A stretch of 64,000 bases of DNA from Bacteroides ihuae (GTDB lineage Bacteria > Bacteroidota > Bacteroidia > Bacteroidales > Bacteroidaceae), in NCBI RefSeq assembly GCF_900104585.1, contig NZ_FNVX01000004.1, positions 806,001 through 870,000 on the forward strand. The letters run 5' to 3'. The translations under genes were made by a program, and so were the position numbers. Below are positions 1 to 7,156 of this stretch, piece after piece. How positions within the stretch are numbered: the stretch's first letter is position 1; every line of letters starts with the position of its first letter. Under the pieces are notes generated by a model. The model was not told where the DNA came from and ran no database searches. It saw only the letters and a list, made by a program, of their open reading frames with translations.

Positions 1-1
1 A

Positions 2-946
2 ATCATGCATGAAACTACGAATGAATTTGCGTTGTTTAACAATGGTATAACAATGCTTTCAGATGATACTGATATTAATGAAAAGGTTGGTCAGAAAAAC
101 AGAGCCCAACTCGTTGTGAAAAATCCACAAATAATTAATGGGGGACAAACTGCTTTTACTTTGAGCAAAATTTTAGAAGAAAATATCAATAAAGACTACG
201 AGCAAATATTTAGTGGTAAAGAAGTCTTGCTAAAGGTTATAACATTGCTAGAGAACGGTGATAGTACAGAGTCAAAAACCCAAAAGAAATTACAGCTCAT
301 TGATGATGTATCTACTGCAACGAACCAACAGACTGCTGTAATTACGGCAGATAGATATTCAAATGAAATTTATCATGTAAAGTTACAGAAAATCATTTTT
401 AATAATTATGGTATTCTTTATGAAAGAAAGCGCGGTGAATTTGCAGATGGTATAAGCCAAGGTTATTTGAGTCCAAATACAATTTTAGAACGCAATCTCT
501 TTTTTAGAATTTTGTTTGCGTCTGAAGGCAAGATTAATAAGGCTGCCGAGAGAAAATTATTTCAAGAACATGATTTGAGTGGTGATATTCATAGCGACAA
601 TAAGAAACTTGATGATTTCTATTTTTCGTTCTTATGCTTTCAAAAAATTCAAGAAGGGAATCCAAATATTAATCGTAAGGATCGCAATATCTACGGGCAA
701 ATTTATTTAATGACAAAGATTTACAAACCAGACAATATTGAATCATATAAAGAAGCAATTGACTCAAAATTTGAAGATTTTAAAACTGAATGGAATAAAT
801 TTGTCGAAGAAACAAGTAGCCAATCTAAAAGGTACAACAAGGTCTATATTGACAAAGAAACAAATTTACCACGTTCTACATTCAATGTTGGTAAATGGTA
901 TAGAAGTCTTGATTTTGAAAAAGATTTGATGAAATACTTCAAATAA
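2..946 (+). CDS. AIPR-family protein, 3' part
   Basis: This is the C-terminal part (at least 314 residues) of an AIPR protein, the family named after abortive-infection phage resistance. The reading frame is open to the left edge, so the start lies outside the window. The conserved AIPR signature is visible near the left end: a FNNGIT motif followed about 30 residues later by NPQIINGGQT. After that comes a helical C-terminal half rich in Lys, Asp and Asn. Family members are commonly found in defence or restriction-modification contexts; the biochemical activity is not something I can state. The next feature downstream is a structured non-coding element, and the genes that follow are unrelated accessory genes. 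The family call is fairly sure; a defence role is inference. Confidence 0.75.
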   Translation: MMHETTNEFALFNNGITMLSDDTDINEKVGQKNRAQLVVKNPQIINGGQTAFTLSKILEENINKDYEQIFSGKEVLLKVITLLENGDSTESKTQKKLQLIDDVSTATNQQTAVITADRYSNEIYHVKLQKIIFNNYGILYERKRGEFADGISQGYLSPNTILERNLFFRILFASEGKINKAAERKLFQEHDLSGDIHSDNKKLDDFYFSFLCFQKIQEGNPNINRKDRNIYGQIYLMTKIYKPDNIESYKEAIDSKFEDFKTEWNKFVEETSSQSKRYNKVYIDKETNLPRSTFNVGKWYRSLDFEKDLMKYFK

Positions 947-1320
947 CAACCGCTAACACACGTCTATGCACATTGGCTGGCTGACGTGCATTTTGCAGGT
1001 TTTGCTCCCGCATTCACCCTGTCGCTTGGGCGACAGTGAACGCTCCCTCCGTCGGTTGACGGACAAATGCCCATAGCCTCGGCCGTGCGTGTCTTGAACA
1101 ACAGTTGTTTTATCCGACTGTTGGTGCTTTATTACAGATGAGAGCAGACCTCTCGGCGACGACTTTCAGGAGTAGTTGCCAAACCACCTTATGCTGCGAA
1201 TATCTAAGGATATTGGTAGTGAGCGATAAGGAAAAGCGGAGACGACGATTTCCGCAGGTATGAATACGTAGAGTTTGAGCAGAGTGCATAGGTTGTAATT
1301 GGATAAAGCTTTACTATTCA
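947..1320. other. Highly structured non-coding element after the AIPR gene
   Basis: These ~370 bases hold no credible gene. From 947 to about 1107 the two sides pair in nested fashion: ACACACG near 957 with CGTGCGTGT near 1084, and CTATGCACATT near 964 with AATGCCCATAG near 1067. Inside are two further hairpins: TTCACCCTGTCGC with GCGACAGTGAA (loop TTGG) and CCGTC with GACGG. A second short complement of the left arm, GTGCATAGGTTGT, occurs near 1286. The shape (imperfect palindrome with extrahelical bases at a gene boundary) recalls folded recombination sites of gene cassettes or a structured RNA. No integrase gene is in view. Confidence 0.45.
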
Positions 1321-1362
1321 AAAAAAACAATTTCGATATATTGTCTATTTAAATCAATCTTG

Positions 1363-1370
1363 TATCTTTG
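1363..1370 (+). promoter_or_regulatory. Bacteroides-type promoter, -7 box TATCTTTG
   Basis: TATCTTTG matches the Bacteroides -7 consensus TAnnTTTG. A TTG at 1341-1343, 19 bases upstream, fits the -33 element. It lies 17 bases before the start of the PRiA4_ORF3-like gene, so the transcript leader would be short. Confidence 0.55.
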
Positions 1371-1387
1371 GGACAAAGAATGATATT

Positions 1388-1957
1388 ATGGTATTTCAGT
1401 TCAAAATTCAGATTAAAGGGATAACCAAACCTCCTGTATGGAGAAAAATAGCAGTCCCGGCAGACTTCACGTTCCTTCAATTTCACGAGGTGATACAAGA
1501 GGCTTTTGGTTGGGGAAATTATCATCTATTCGAATTTGAAGATAAAGAGTATCAAAGCAGCATACGCATTTCTATTCCAACAGAAGATGACTTTGATTTC
1601 GGAGTCAAGACAAAGGATGCATCAAAAGTCAAGCTATCCAAAGTCTTTAGCAGCAACAGTCCCAAACTCCTCTATGTATATGATTTTGGTGATAGCTGGG
1701 TGCATGAAATAACACTCGTAACTATCACTGATGACAAGCAGAAGAGTGCTGTTTGCCTTTCAGGTAAAGGAGCGTGTCCTCCAGAAGACTGTGGCGGCGT
1801 ATATGGATATGAAGGAATGAAAGAAGTTTTCCAAACAATGCCGAAAAGCGAAGAGGCTGATGAATACAGGGAGTGGCTCAATTTAGAGGAAGATGAAGTT
1901 TGGGATGCTGGTAGTTTTAATATAGACGAAGTAAATGCTGACTTAAAGCAGATTTGA
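1388..1957 (+). CDS. PRiA4_ORF3-like (IS1096 passenger TnpR-like) protein
   Basis: A 189-residue protein of the plasmid pRiA4b ORF-3 family, often annotated as IS1096 passenger TnpR-like. Recognisable pieces are the N-terminal FQFKIQIKGITKPPVWRKI strand region, the TFLQFHEVIQEAFGW helix, LLYVYDFGDSWVHEITL in the middle, and the cysteine-containing segment GACPPEDCGGVYGYEG. No catalytic function is established, and no recombinase catalytic motif is visible despite the TnpR-like name. It has its own promoter and stands alone in the accessory stretch. A distant relative lies at 38056-38619. Family assignment is good; function unknown. Confidence 0.75.
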   Translation: MVFQFKIQIKGITKPPVWRKIAVPADFTFLQFHEVIQEAFGWGNYHLFEFEDKEYQSSIRISIPTEDDFDFGVKTKDASKVKLSKVFSSNSPKLLYVYDFGDSWVHEITLVTITDDKQKSAVCLSGKGACPPEDCGGVYGYEGMKEVFQTMPKSEEADEYREWLNLEEDEVWDAGSFNIDEVNADLKQI

Positions 1958-1988
1958 TTAAGATGTTAGTTATATATCCCTCTAGTTT

Positions 1989-2279
1989 ATGAAAAAAACA
2001 ATGATCTCTCTGCTAGCTCTGATAATCTTACCGAACATATCATACGGGCAAAACTTCATGAAGCAATTTGAAGAGCTGTTCTCTAAAAAAGATACCGTAG
2101 GGCAAATACAGCTATTGAACAATTGGGAAAAAACAAATAGTAATGATCCGGAACTTTATGTGGCTTATTACATAGGAAGTTCTGAACTTCCATTAGTCAA
2201 AAGCTCAGGGGAAACTTGGTATAAAATATTTAAGAAAATATCCGCTTTCGTAGCTCAACTTGACGATTTTGAAACATGA
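1989..2279 (+). CDS. Small exported hypothetical protein, probably truncated
   Basis: A 96-residue protein with a signal peptide (MKK followed by a hydrophobic stretch ending SYG-QN near residue 21). The mature part begins with a helix FMKQFEELFSKKDT and contains a segment, NNWEKTNSNDPELYVAYYIG, that looks like the start of a TPR-like helical domain. The protein then stops abruptly after about 75 mature residues. I suspect it is the N-terminal remnant of a longer exported helical-repeat protein. Family not recognised. It starts 31 bases after the preceding gene. Confidence 0.5.
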   Translation: MKKTMISLLALIILPNISYGQNFMKQFEELFSKKDTVGQIQLLNNWEKTNSNDPELYVAYYIGSSELPLVKSSGETWYKIFKKISAFVAQLDDFET

Positions 2280-2433
2280 GAATTTGCTAACTTTCGGACT
2301 TTTGCTTTGCGGACAATTCCTCGCAGATTTATAGTTATCGACAGAAAAAAAATAAAAATGGAGTACAGAAACCATTGATCAAACGTGGTGAATTCAGAAA
2401 AACCTTACGAGTAGGAGCTTAAAAACAAAAATC

Positions 2434-2814
2434 ATGGGACTATTTTCAGCATTAATTGGTAACGCAGGAGCTGTTGGCCAAGAAGAATTAAAGAAAGATT
2501 ATGGAAAACTTCTAATTGACGGAGAAGAAATTGAACTTGGTTTCAAATTGGTTAGAGACCTATTTATTTTCACGACAAAAAGACTAATTCTCATTGACAA
2601 ACAAGGTCTTACTGGGAATAAAATTGAATATAAATCTATCACTTATAGAAGTATATCAAGATTCAGCGTCGAAACTGCAGGAACTTTTGACTTAGATGCA
2701 GAATTAAAAATATGGATTTCGAGCGAACAAATGCCAAGCATAAAGAAGCAATTCAACAAGTCAGTAAATGTTTATGATGTTCAAAATGTTTTGGCAACAC
2801 ATGTACTGAAATAA
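2434..2814 (+). CDS. Bacterial PH-domain protein
   Basis: A 126-residue cytoplasmic protein matching the single-domain bacterial pleckstrin-homology family (bPH_1). Features are an amphipathic N-terminal helix (residues 1-25), then the strand pattern GEEIELGFKLVRDLFIFTTKRLILID, where the TxKRLI strand is characteristic, and a C-terminal helix (residues 105-126). The length agrees with stand-alone members. The role of the family is poorly known. Neighbours are unrelated accessory genes, and 154 non-coding bases precede it. Confidence 0.75.
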   Translation: MGLFSALIGNAGAVGQEELKKDYGKLLIDGEEIELGFKLVRDLFIFTTKRLILIDKQGLTGNKIEYKSITYRSISRFSVETAGTFDLDAELKIWISSEQMPSIKKQFNKSVNVYDVQNVLATHVLK

Positions 2815-2844
2815 ATCAGAAAATATGAAAAAAACAATTATCTA

Positions 2845-3232
2845 ATGACTCACAATTTTGGCGATCTCAATGAGTTTAGTCATCTTTTTAGAAAAGAGAT
2901 AATTCCTTCCAAGACAACGTTGCTTGAAGAGGGGAAAATGGCCAATACTATTTATTTTATAGAACAAGGCTGCATTAGAAGTTGGTTTAACAATAATAGT
3001 AAAGATATTACTGTTCAGTTTTTCTTTGAAGAAGATCAAGTAGCCTCTATTGAAAGCTTTCGAACAAATAGGGCGAGTCTATTTACTCTCGAAACTATAG
3101 AAAAAACCATCGTTTATTGTCTGGAGAAAAAAGATTTCGAATTTATCATGGAAAATTCTCCTTCAATCAAGAAATATGCTGAAGATAAAATTTTCGAAAG
3201 ATTGGTTTTCTATCAGGCACTATCCATAATTC
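2845..3232 (+). pseudogene. Crp/Fnr-family regulator, 3' end lost at an IS256-family insertion
   Basis: The 129 residues present form a cyclic-nucleotide-binding-like beta-barrel of the Crp/Fnr type: LLEEGKMANTIYFIEQGCIRSWF, then VQFFFEEDQVASIESF, then TLETIEKTIVYCLEKKDFEFIM and the dimerisation helix. The sequence is interrupted at 3233 by the inverted repeat of an IS256-family element. The frame runs on into the element to a stop at 3301-3303. The helix-turn-helix domain is missing, and it is not found beyond the far end of the IS, so the rest of the gene appears deleted. Non-functional as a DNA-binding regulator. Confidence 0.75.
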
Positions 3233-4572
3233 TGTGTAAACTATGTTCGGGTTCGAGCTTTAGTCGAGTGCTAAAGTTCGATTCTGTTTTCAAAGATAAC
3301 TAAAAATTGATTCATAACCACACCCCAATTTCTTATAGGCATCGTCCATTTCTTTTCAATCTCACTAATAGCCAACCAAACGGACTTTCTGAGGGCATCG
3401 TCAGTAGGAAATGATAATTTTGTTTTGGTATATTTCCGTATCTTGCCATTCAGATTTTCGATTAAATTGGTTGTATAAATGATAGTACGTATCTCTATGG
3501 GAAAATCAAAGAAAGCAGTCAGATCGTTCCAGTTGCGATGCCAACTTTGTACGGCATGACGATATTTAGCACCCCATTTTCGCTCAAATTCTTCCAATGC
3601 GATGGCTGCTTGGTCTCGATTGACGGAGGTATAAATCTCTTTCATATCAGCCGTAAACTCTTTTAAATCCTTCCATACAACATATCTACATGAATTACGT
3701 ATTTGATGTACCACACATATTTGAGTTGTGGATTGGGGAAATACAGCACGTATGGTTTCGGTAAAGCCATTTAGGTTGTCAGTTACCGTTATAAGTATAT
3801 CCTCCACACCACGTGCTTTGAGATCCGTTAGAACAGACATCCAAAAAGAAGAACTTTCAGTCTTCCCGATCCACATACCAAGAACTTCTTTGTAGCCACG
3901 GTTATTAAGCCCCACACATAGATAAACAGTCTTGTTTATCACTTTCCCAGATTCTCTAACCTTGAATACGATGCCATCCATCCAAACAACCATATATAAT
4001 CGTTCTAGCGGGCGATTCTGCCATTCAATTGCAGTCTGAGTGACTTTATTGGTAATGATTGATATTGCACTGGTAGAGAGGTTTATTTGATAAATGTCTC
4101 GTAACTCATCCTCAATATCAGATACGCTCATTCCCTTTGCATAAAGAGAGATAACCAGGCGTTCTATAGATAAACCACGACTTTGATGTTTGGGAACTAC
4201 AATAGGTTCAAACTCTCCTTTGCGATCACGAGGAACTTCGATTAGATGCTCACCATGCTCGCTCTGAATCTTCTTGCTAAAGCTTCCATTGCGAGAGTTA
4301 CCACTGTTATAACCATCAGTACTATGCTTGTCATAACCTAAATGGGCATCCATCTCACCCTGAAGCATTTGTTCCAATACTTGAGAATGAAGATCTTTGA
4401 GAAACTGACTAACATCTTCCTCTGTCTTGAATTGACTCAAGAACTCTTTACTGAGCATCTCGGCAGGAACTGCCTGGCGCTTTTCTCGTTTTGACATAAC
4501 ACTATCCATATTTTTATTTTTAAAGATAAAAAAAATAACTCGAATCTAAAGACCCGAGCTAGAGTTTACACA
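3233..4572 (-). mobile_element. IS256-family insertion sequence (1340 bp)
   Basis: The element is bounded by inverted repeats that both begin TGTGTAAACT: 3233 onward on the plus strand, and ending at 4572 on the minus strand. A shared CGGGT follows a few bases inside. It carries one full transposase gene on the minus strand. The flanks (CCATAATTC before 3233, ATATATTGG after 4572) show no target duplication, although this family normally leaves 8-9 bp. This suggests a deletion adjacent to the element after insertion. Confidence 0.85.
3271..4509 (-). CDS. IS256-family (mutator-type) transposase
   Basis: A 412-residue transposase of the IS256/mutator family. The N-terminal third carries the [13 protein letters not shown] and [15 protein letters not shown] motifs typical of the family. 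The DDE triad can be placed at the Asp in VVWMDGIVF, the Asp in [10 protein letters not shown] and the Glu in [13 protein letters not shown]. The CVVHQIRNS motif before the insertion domain is also present. The length is full and I see no frameshift, so the gene is probably intact. The start codon lies 63 bases inside the right inverted repeat. Confidence 0.93.
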   Translation of the reverse strand: MDSVMSKREKRQAVPAEMLSKEFLSQFKTEEDVSQFLKDLHSQVLEQMLQGEMDAHLGYDKHSTDGYNSGNSRNGSFSKKIQSEHGEHLIEVPRDRKGEFEPIVVPKHQSRGLSIERLVISLYAKGMSVSDIEDELRDIYQINLSTSAISIITNKVTQTAIEWQNRPLERLYMVVWMDGIVFKVRESGKVINKTVYLCVGLNNRGYKEVLGMWIGKTESSSFWMSVLTDLKARGVEDILITVTDNLNGFTETIRAVFPQSTTQICVVHQIRNSCRYVVWKDLKEFTADMKEIYTSVNRDQAAIALEEFERKWGAKYRHAVQSWHRNWNDLTAFFDFPIEIRTIIYTTNLIENLNGKIRKYTKTKLSFPTDDALRKSVWLAISEIEKKWTMPIRNWGVVMNQFLVIFENRIEL

Positions 4573-4627
4573 ATATATTGGATAGTGCCAAAATATTTAT
4601 GCTTTAAACTTTCGATTGTCTGTATCG

Positions 4628-4635
4628 TAATTTTG
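4628..4635 (+). promoter_or_regulatory. Relic promoter, -7 box TAATTTTG
   Basis: TAATTTTG fits TAnnTTTG. The sequence from here to the ATG at 4660 resembles the promoter-leader regions before 6812 and 16541 (ACTCAAA, then GATAAA, then TCATGAAA at similar spacing). It therefore looks like a third copy of the cargo promoter, now without a gene behind it. Confidence 0.5.
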
Positions 4636-4659
4636 GCACAAACTCAAACTTGATAAATC

Positions 4660-4737
4660 ATGAAAATAATGCTAGTAACACTTCATGTCTCGACATTCCA
4701 TTATTCTTTGTTGTATCCTACCATGAAATGTAGTTGA
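4660..4737 (+). pseudogene. Vestigial cargo-gene start fused to the repeat module
   Basis: ATGAAAATA at 4660 sits where the other two modules start their first cargo gene. After three codons the sequence becomes the left end of the 2.16-kb duplicated unit (identical in type to the sequence at the stop codon of the lipoprotein gene ending 14397). The resulting 25-codon frame has no protein character. The simplest reading is a deletion joining the start of a former cargo gene to the end of that gene or cassette. Confidence 0.4.
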
Positions 4738-4823
4738 GTATACGTATAGCTCTTTCAGATGCATTATTCAATTATATTCAAGCAAAAATTGAAAGATCAC
4801 TTCATTAATCAAATAAAAAAATC

Positions 4824-4831
4824 TAACTTTG
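4824..4831 (+). promoter_or_regulatory. Promoter of regulator copy 1, -7 box TAACTTTG
   Basis: TAACTTTG fits TAnnTTTG and is conserved at the same distance (34 bases) from the start codon in copy 2 (14553-14560). The surrounding leader TGATGAATTAAAAACACAAT is conserved too. Confidence 0.6.
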
Positions 4832-4864
4832 TGATGAATTAAAAACACAATTGGACTAAAAGAG

Positions 4865-6568
4865 ATGAAGAGAACTCGAATATTGTCGAATATACTAATA
4901 CTACTGTTCACCTTTCTATGTATAGGATGTAAGCATCAACCTTCTAAGATCTCGCCCACCTTAAGAACCGCAGAACGATTAATCAATACTGATCCTGATA
5001 GTGCATCGAGTATATTAAAACGCCTCTCATCTCCTGAGAAATTAGATGATGAAACCTTTGCACATTGGTGTATGCTATCGGGCAAAGTAACCGATAAAAT
5101 CAACACCCCTATCTTGCCGACATTCCATTTAGACCGCGCTCTTAAGTGGTATGAAAATAACGGAACCCAAGAAGAGCAAGCACAAATGAAGCTCTATCTA
5201 GGACGTTCTTATGTAGCTGATGGTAATTATGACAAAGCCATGGCTATATACATTGACGCCTTAGAAATAGCAGAAAAAAACAAGCTAGATAATTTAGGCG
5301 GATATATCAATTGCTACATGGGCGATCTGTACGAACAAAAATATATGCAGAAACAAGCAATAGACAAATATAAAACCGGAGCCAATAAATTCAAAACAGC
5401 AAACAATGTGAGGAGTTATGCTTGTGCTTTGAGAGATGTCGGCCGCGAGTACGCACTCATGGATTCATTATCACACGCCTTAAAAGTGATGCAAAAAGCC
5501 GATTCTATAGCGATCAGATTGGATGATGACAATGTGAAAAGTTCAATAACCAACTCCTTGGGAAATATATACCAGATGCAACATGAATATAGCAAAGCTA
5601 AAGCATGCTTCATCAAAGCATTGGAGCAAGGTAAAGACAAAATGCCCGATCGTATGGCACTTGTAAAACTGTATATCGAAACAGACTCCATCTCACAAGC
5701 ATACGACTTATTGGAAGAAGCACCGCAGAATGATCCGACATACACCTTTACAATAAAATATTTCTATAGCCAAATATATGAAGCCAAAGGTAATTATAAA
5801 AAAGCGCTGGAGAATTTACAAGAATACACAGAAATAACAGACTCAATAGTCTATGCCGATAATCAATCCAAGATACTGGAAATAGAAACCAAATACAATG
5901 TTCTTAAGGCGCAGTCGGAAATTGATGATTTGAAGATAGCCAAACAAAAATACATTATTATTCTGACTGTATCCATCGCTTTCACGTTGCTTATCTTACT
6001 CTCCTACCACATATATAGAAAACAGGCAACTTCGAAAATTCAAAAACAGCAAGAGGAATTGAATCAGACCAAATTCAAACTACTTGACCTCTCTCTGGAA
6101 TTAGAGAAAAAAAGAAATCAGCTGGAAACGGCAAAGGCTAAGAATGAAAACGTAGATAAGTTACAAGAAGAGATAACCGACTTGTCTTTAAAGCACAAAA
6201 AACTGCAAAATAACATTTTGACCAATTCAGCAATCTATAAAAAACTATTGCAACTAGCTAAACAAAACATGCCGGGTAATGATAAACCGTTGATAACTGA
6301 TAATCTCTGGCAACTTATAATGGATGCAATAACAGTTGCGTATCCCAATCTGGAAAAGTTAGTGTATGATCTGTGTCCGGACCTATCTCCCCAGGAATGG
6401 CAATATTGTTGCTTCTACATGTTCAACTATGACAGCTCCGATGAAGCTAAACTATTAAACATCAGCCCCAGTTCTGCACGAACAAAACACTTAAGATTAA
6501 GACAAAGGCTGAACATTACTTTAGAACCCAAAACAACATTATACGAATATCTAATCCAGAGTATGTAG
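4865..6568 (+). CDS. Membrane-anchored TPR regulator with C-terminal HTH, copy 1
   Basis: A 567-residue protein with an N-terminal hydrophobic signal ending LCIGC (possible lipobox, Cys22). A tetratricopeptide-type helical region follows at about residues 50-340 (MKLYLGRSYVADGNYDKAMAIY is a clear repeat). One transmembrane helix lies near 361-382 (IIILTVSIAFTLLILLSYHIY), followed by a coiled coil (about 390-450) and a cytoplasmic C-terminus with a LuxR-like helix-turn-helix (LSPQEWQYCC through LLNISPSSARTKHLRLRQRL). The architecture predicts an extracytoplasmic sensor coupled directly to DNA binding. A near-duplicate is at 14594. The operator/promoter region just downstream, conserved with that copy, is the likely target. 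Architecture is seen; ligand and targets are inference. Confidence 0.8.
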   Translation: MKRTRILSNILILLFTFLCIGCKHQPSKISPTLRTAERLINTDPDSASSILKRLSSPEKLDDETFAHWCMLSGKVTDKINTPILPTFHLDRALKWYENNGTQEEQAQMKLYLGRSYVADGNYDKAMAIYIDALEIAEKNKLDNLGGYINCYMGDLYEQKYMQKQAIDKYKTGANKFKTANNVRSYACALRDVGREYALMDSLSHALKVMQKADSIAIRLDDDNVKSSITNSLGNIYQMQHEYSKAKACFIKALEQGKDKMPDRMALVKLYIETDSISQAYDLLEEAPQNDPTYTFTIKYFYSQIYEAKGNYKKALENLQEYTEITDSIVYADNQSKILEIETKYNVLKAQSEIDDLKIAKQKYIIILTVSIAFTLLILLSYHIYRKQATSKIQKQQEELNQTKFKLLDLSLELEKKRNQLETAKAKNENVDKLQEEITDLSLKHKKLQNNILTNSAIYKKLLQLAKQNMPGNDKPLITDNLWQLIMDAITVAYPNLEKLVYDLCPDLSPQEWQYCCFYMFNYDSSDEAKLLNISPSSARTKHLRLRQRLNITLEPKTTLYEYLIQSM

Positions 6569-6660
6569 TAAAAAACTCACCTGAAAATCAAAGCAATTTT
6601 CTTATCTTATTCCTCCCTCACGTTTAGAGCTATTTCATCGTAATAATTCCCTCCAAACAT

Positions 6661-6746
6661 GCTAAAAGTATACATACTTTTAGCCCATGTCTATGCAAAA
6701 GTACGTAACTAGCTGATTATCAGCCATGGCATGTCTATGCATAAGT
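6661..6746 (+). promoter_or_regulatory. Candidate operator region, copy 1
   Basis: Two direct repeats of CATGTCTATGCAWAAGT lie at 6686-6702 and 6730-6746, exactly 44 bp apart (about four helical turns). The second ends 34 bp before the TAACTTTG box. Upstream, at 6661-6684, a perfect inverted repeat has arms GCTAAAAGTAT and ATACTTTTAGC separated by two bases. The direct repeats recur with identical spacing before the second module, which argues for binding by the TPR/HTH regulators. Confidence 0.6.
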
Positions 6747-6780
6747 CATTAAAACACAATGGAAAATCACGATAGATTCA

Positions 6781-6788
6781 TAACTTTG
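6781..6788 (+). promoter_or_regulatory. Promoter of the CDCL cargo operon, -7 box TAACTTTG
   Basis: TAACTTTG matches the Bacteroides -7 consensus and lies 31 bases before the ATG at 6812. The same box occurs at the same place in module 2 (16510-16517). Confidence 0.6.
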
Positions 6789-6811
6789 ACAAAACTCAAA
6801 TGGATAAAATT

Positions 6812-6894
6812 ATGAAAAAAAAGAAGAATATGAAAAGCACAAAAATGATTTCCTCACTCTTAATAATATTCATTTTTATCAGTTGTAATAATGT
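6812..6894 (+). pseudogene. 5' fragment of BACON-CDCL lipoprotein gene split by IS21 element
   Basis: These codons encode a lipoprotein signal (MKKKKN, a hydrophobic helix, then FIFISCNN with Cys25). The frame is broken at 6895 by an IS21-family element. Removing the element and one copy of the 4-bp duplication ATGT joins codon GT|A across 6894/9644 and restores one open frame of 428 codons ending at 10844. The original protein was therefore a 427-residue lipoprotein with a BACON domain and a cytolysin-like domain. Confidence 0.85.
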
Positions 6895-7156
6895 TGATAA
6901 TATCATCCCCGTGGTACCGTCCATAGCGGTGTTCTGGTACCCCAATTTATCGTGTTGATTGATCTTGTATCACTTGACTGGTACCGTTGGCGTTTGTGTT
7001 TCCATTTCCAACTTTCAACCACGTTCATATCACTTGATTGGTACCATCAATATCACTTTTAGCGGTACTTCTATTCGTAAAATTTGCAATGGCATTATAT
7101 TGTTGTTGGGTTATGCCCAGAATTAACAATATTATTAACGTCTAAAAGTAAACCAA

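Larger units (their letters stand above)
4667..6826 (+). repeat. 2.16-kb direct repeat, copy 1 (regulator module)
   Basis: This unit is repeated in the same orientation at 14395-16552. It starts at TAATGCTRGTAACACTTCAT and covers the regulator's upstream region, the regulator gene, the operator/promoter region and the first codons of the downstream cargo gene (ATGAAAAA). Non-coding parts align throughout with scattered changes and few gaps. The copies are far from identical, so the duplication is not recent or has been re-diversified. Confidence 0.9.

Noticed and set aside
1-4572. A complete phage-defence island around the AIPR gene
   Set aside because: Only the AIPR fragment suggests defence; the neighbours (PRiA4_ORF3-like, PH-domain, truncated exported protein, Crp/Fnr relic) do not form a known defence system.
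6901-7080. Regular GGTACC repeats as a CRISPR or regulatory array
   Set aside because: They lie only inside both ends of the IS21 element and are explained as its multiple transposase-binding repeats.
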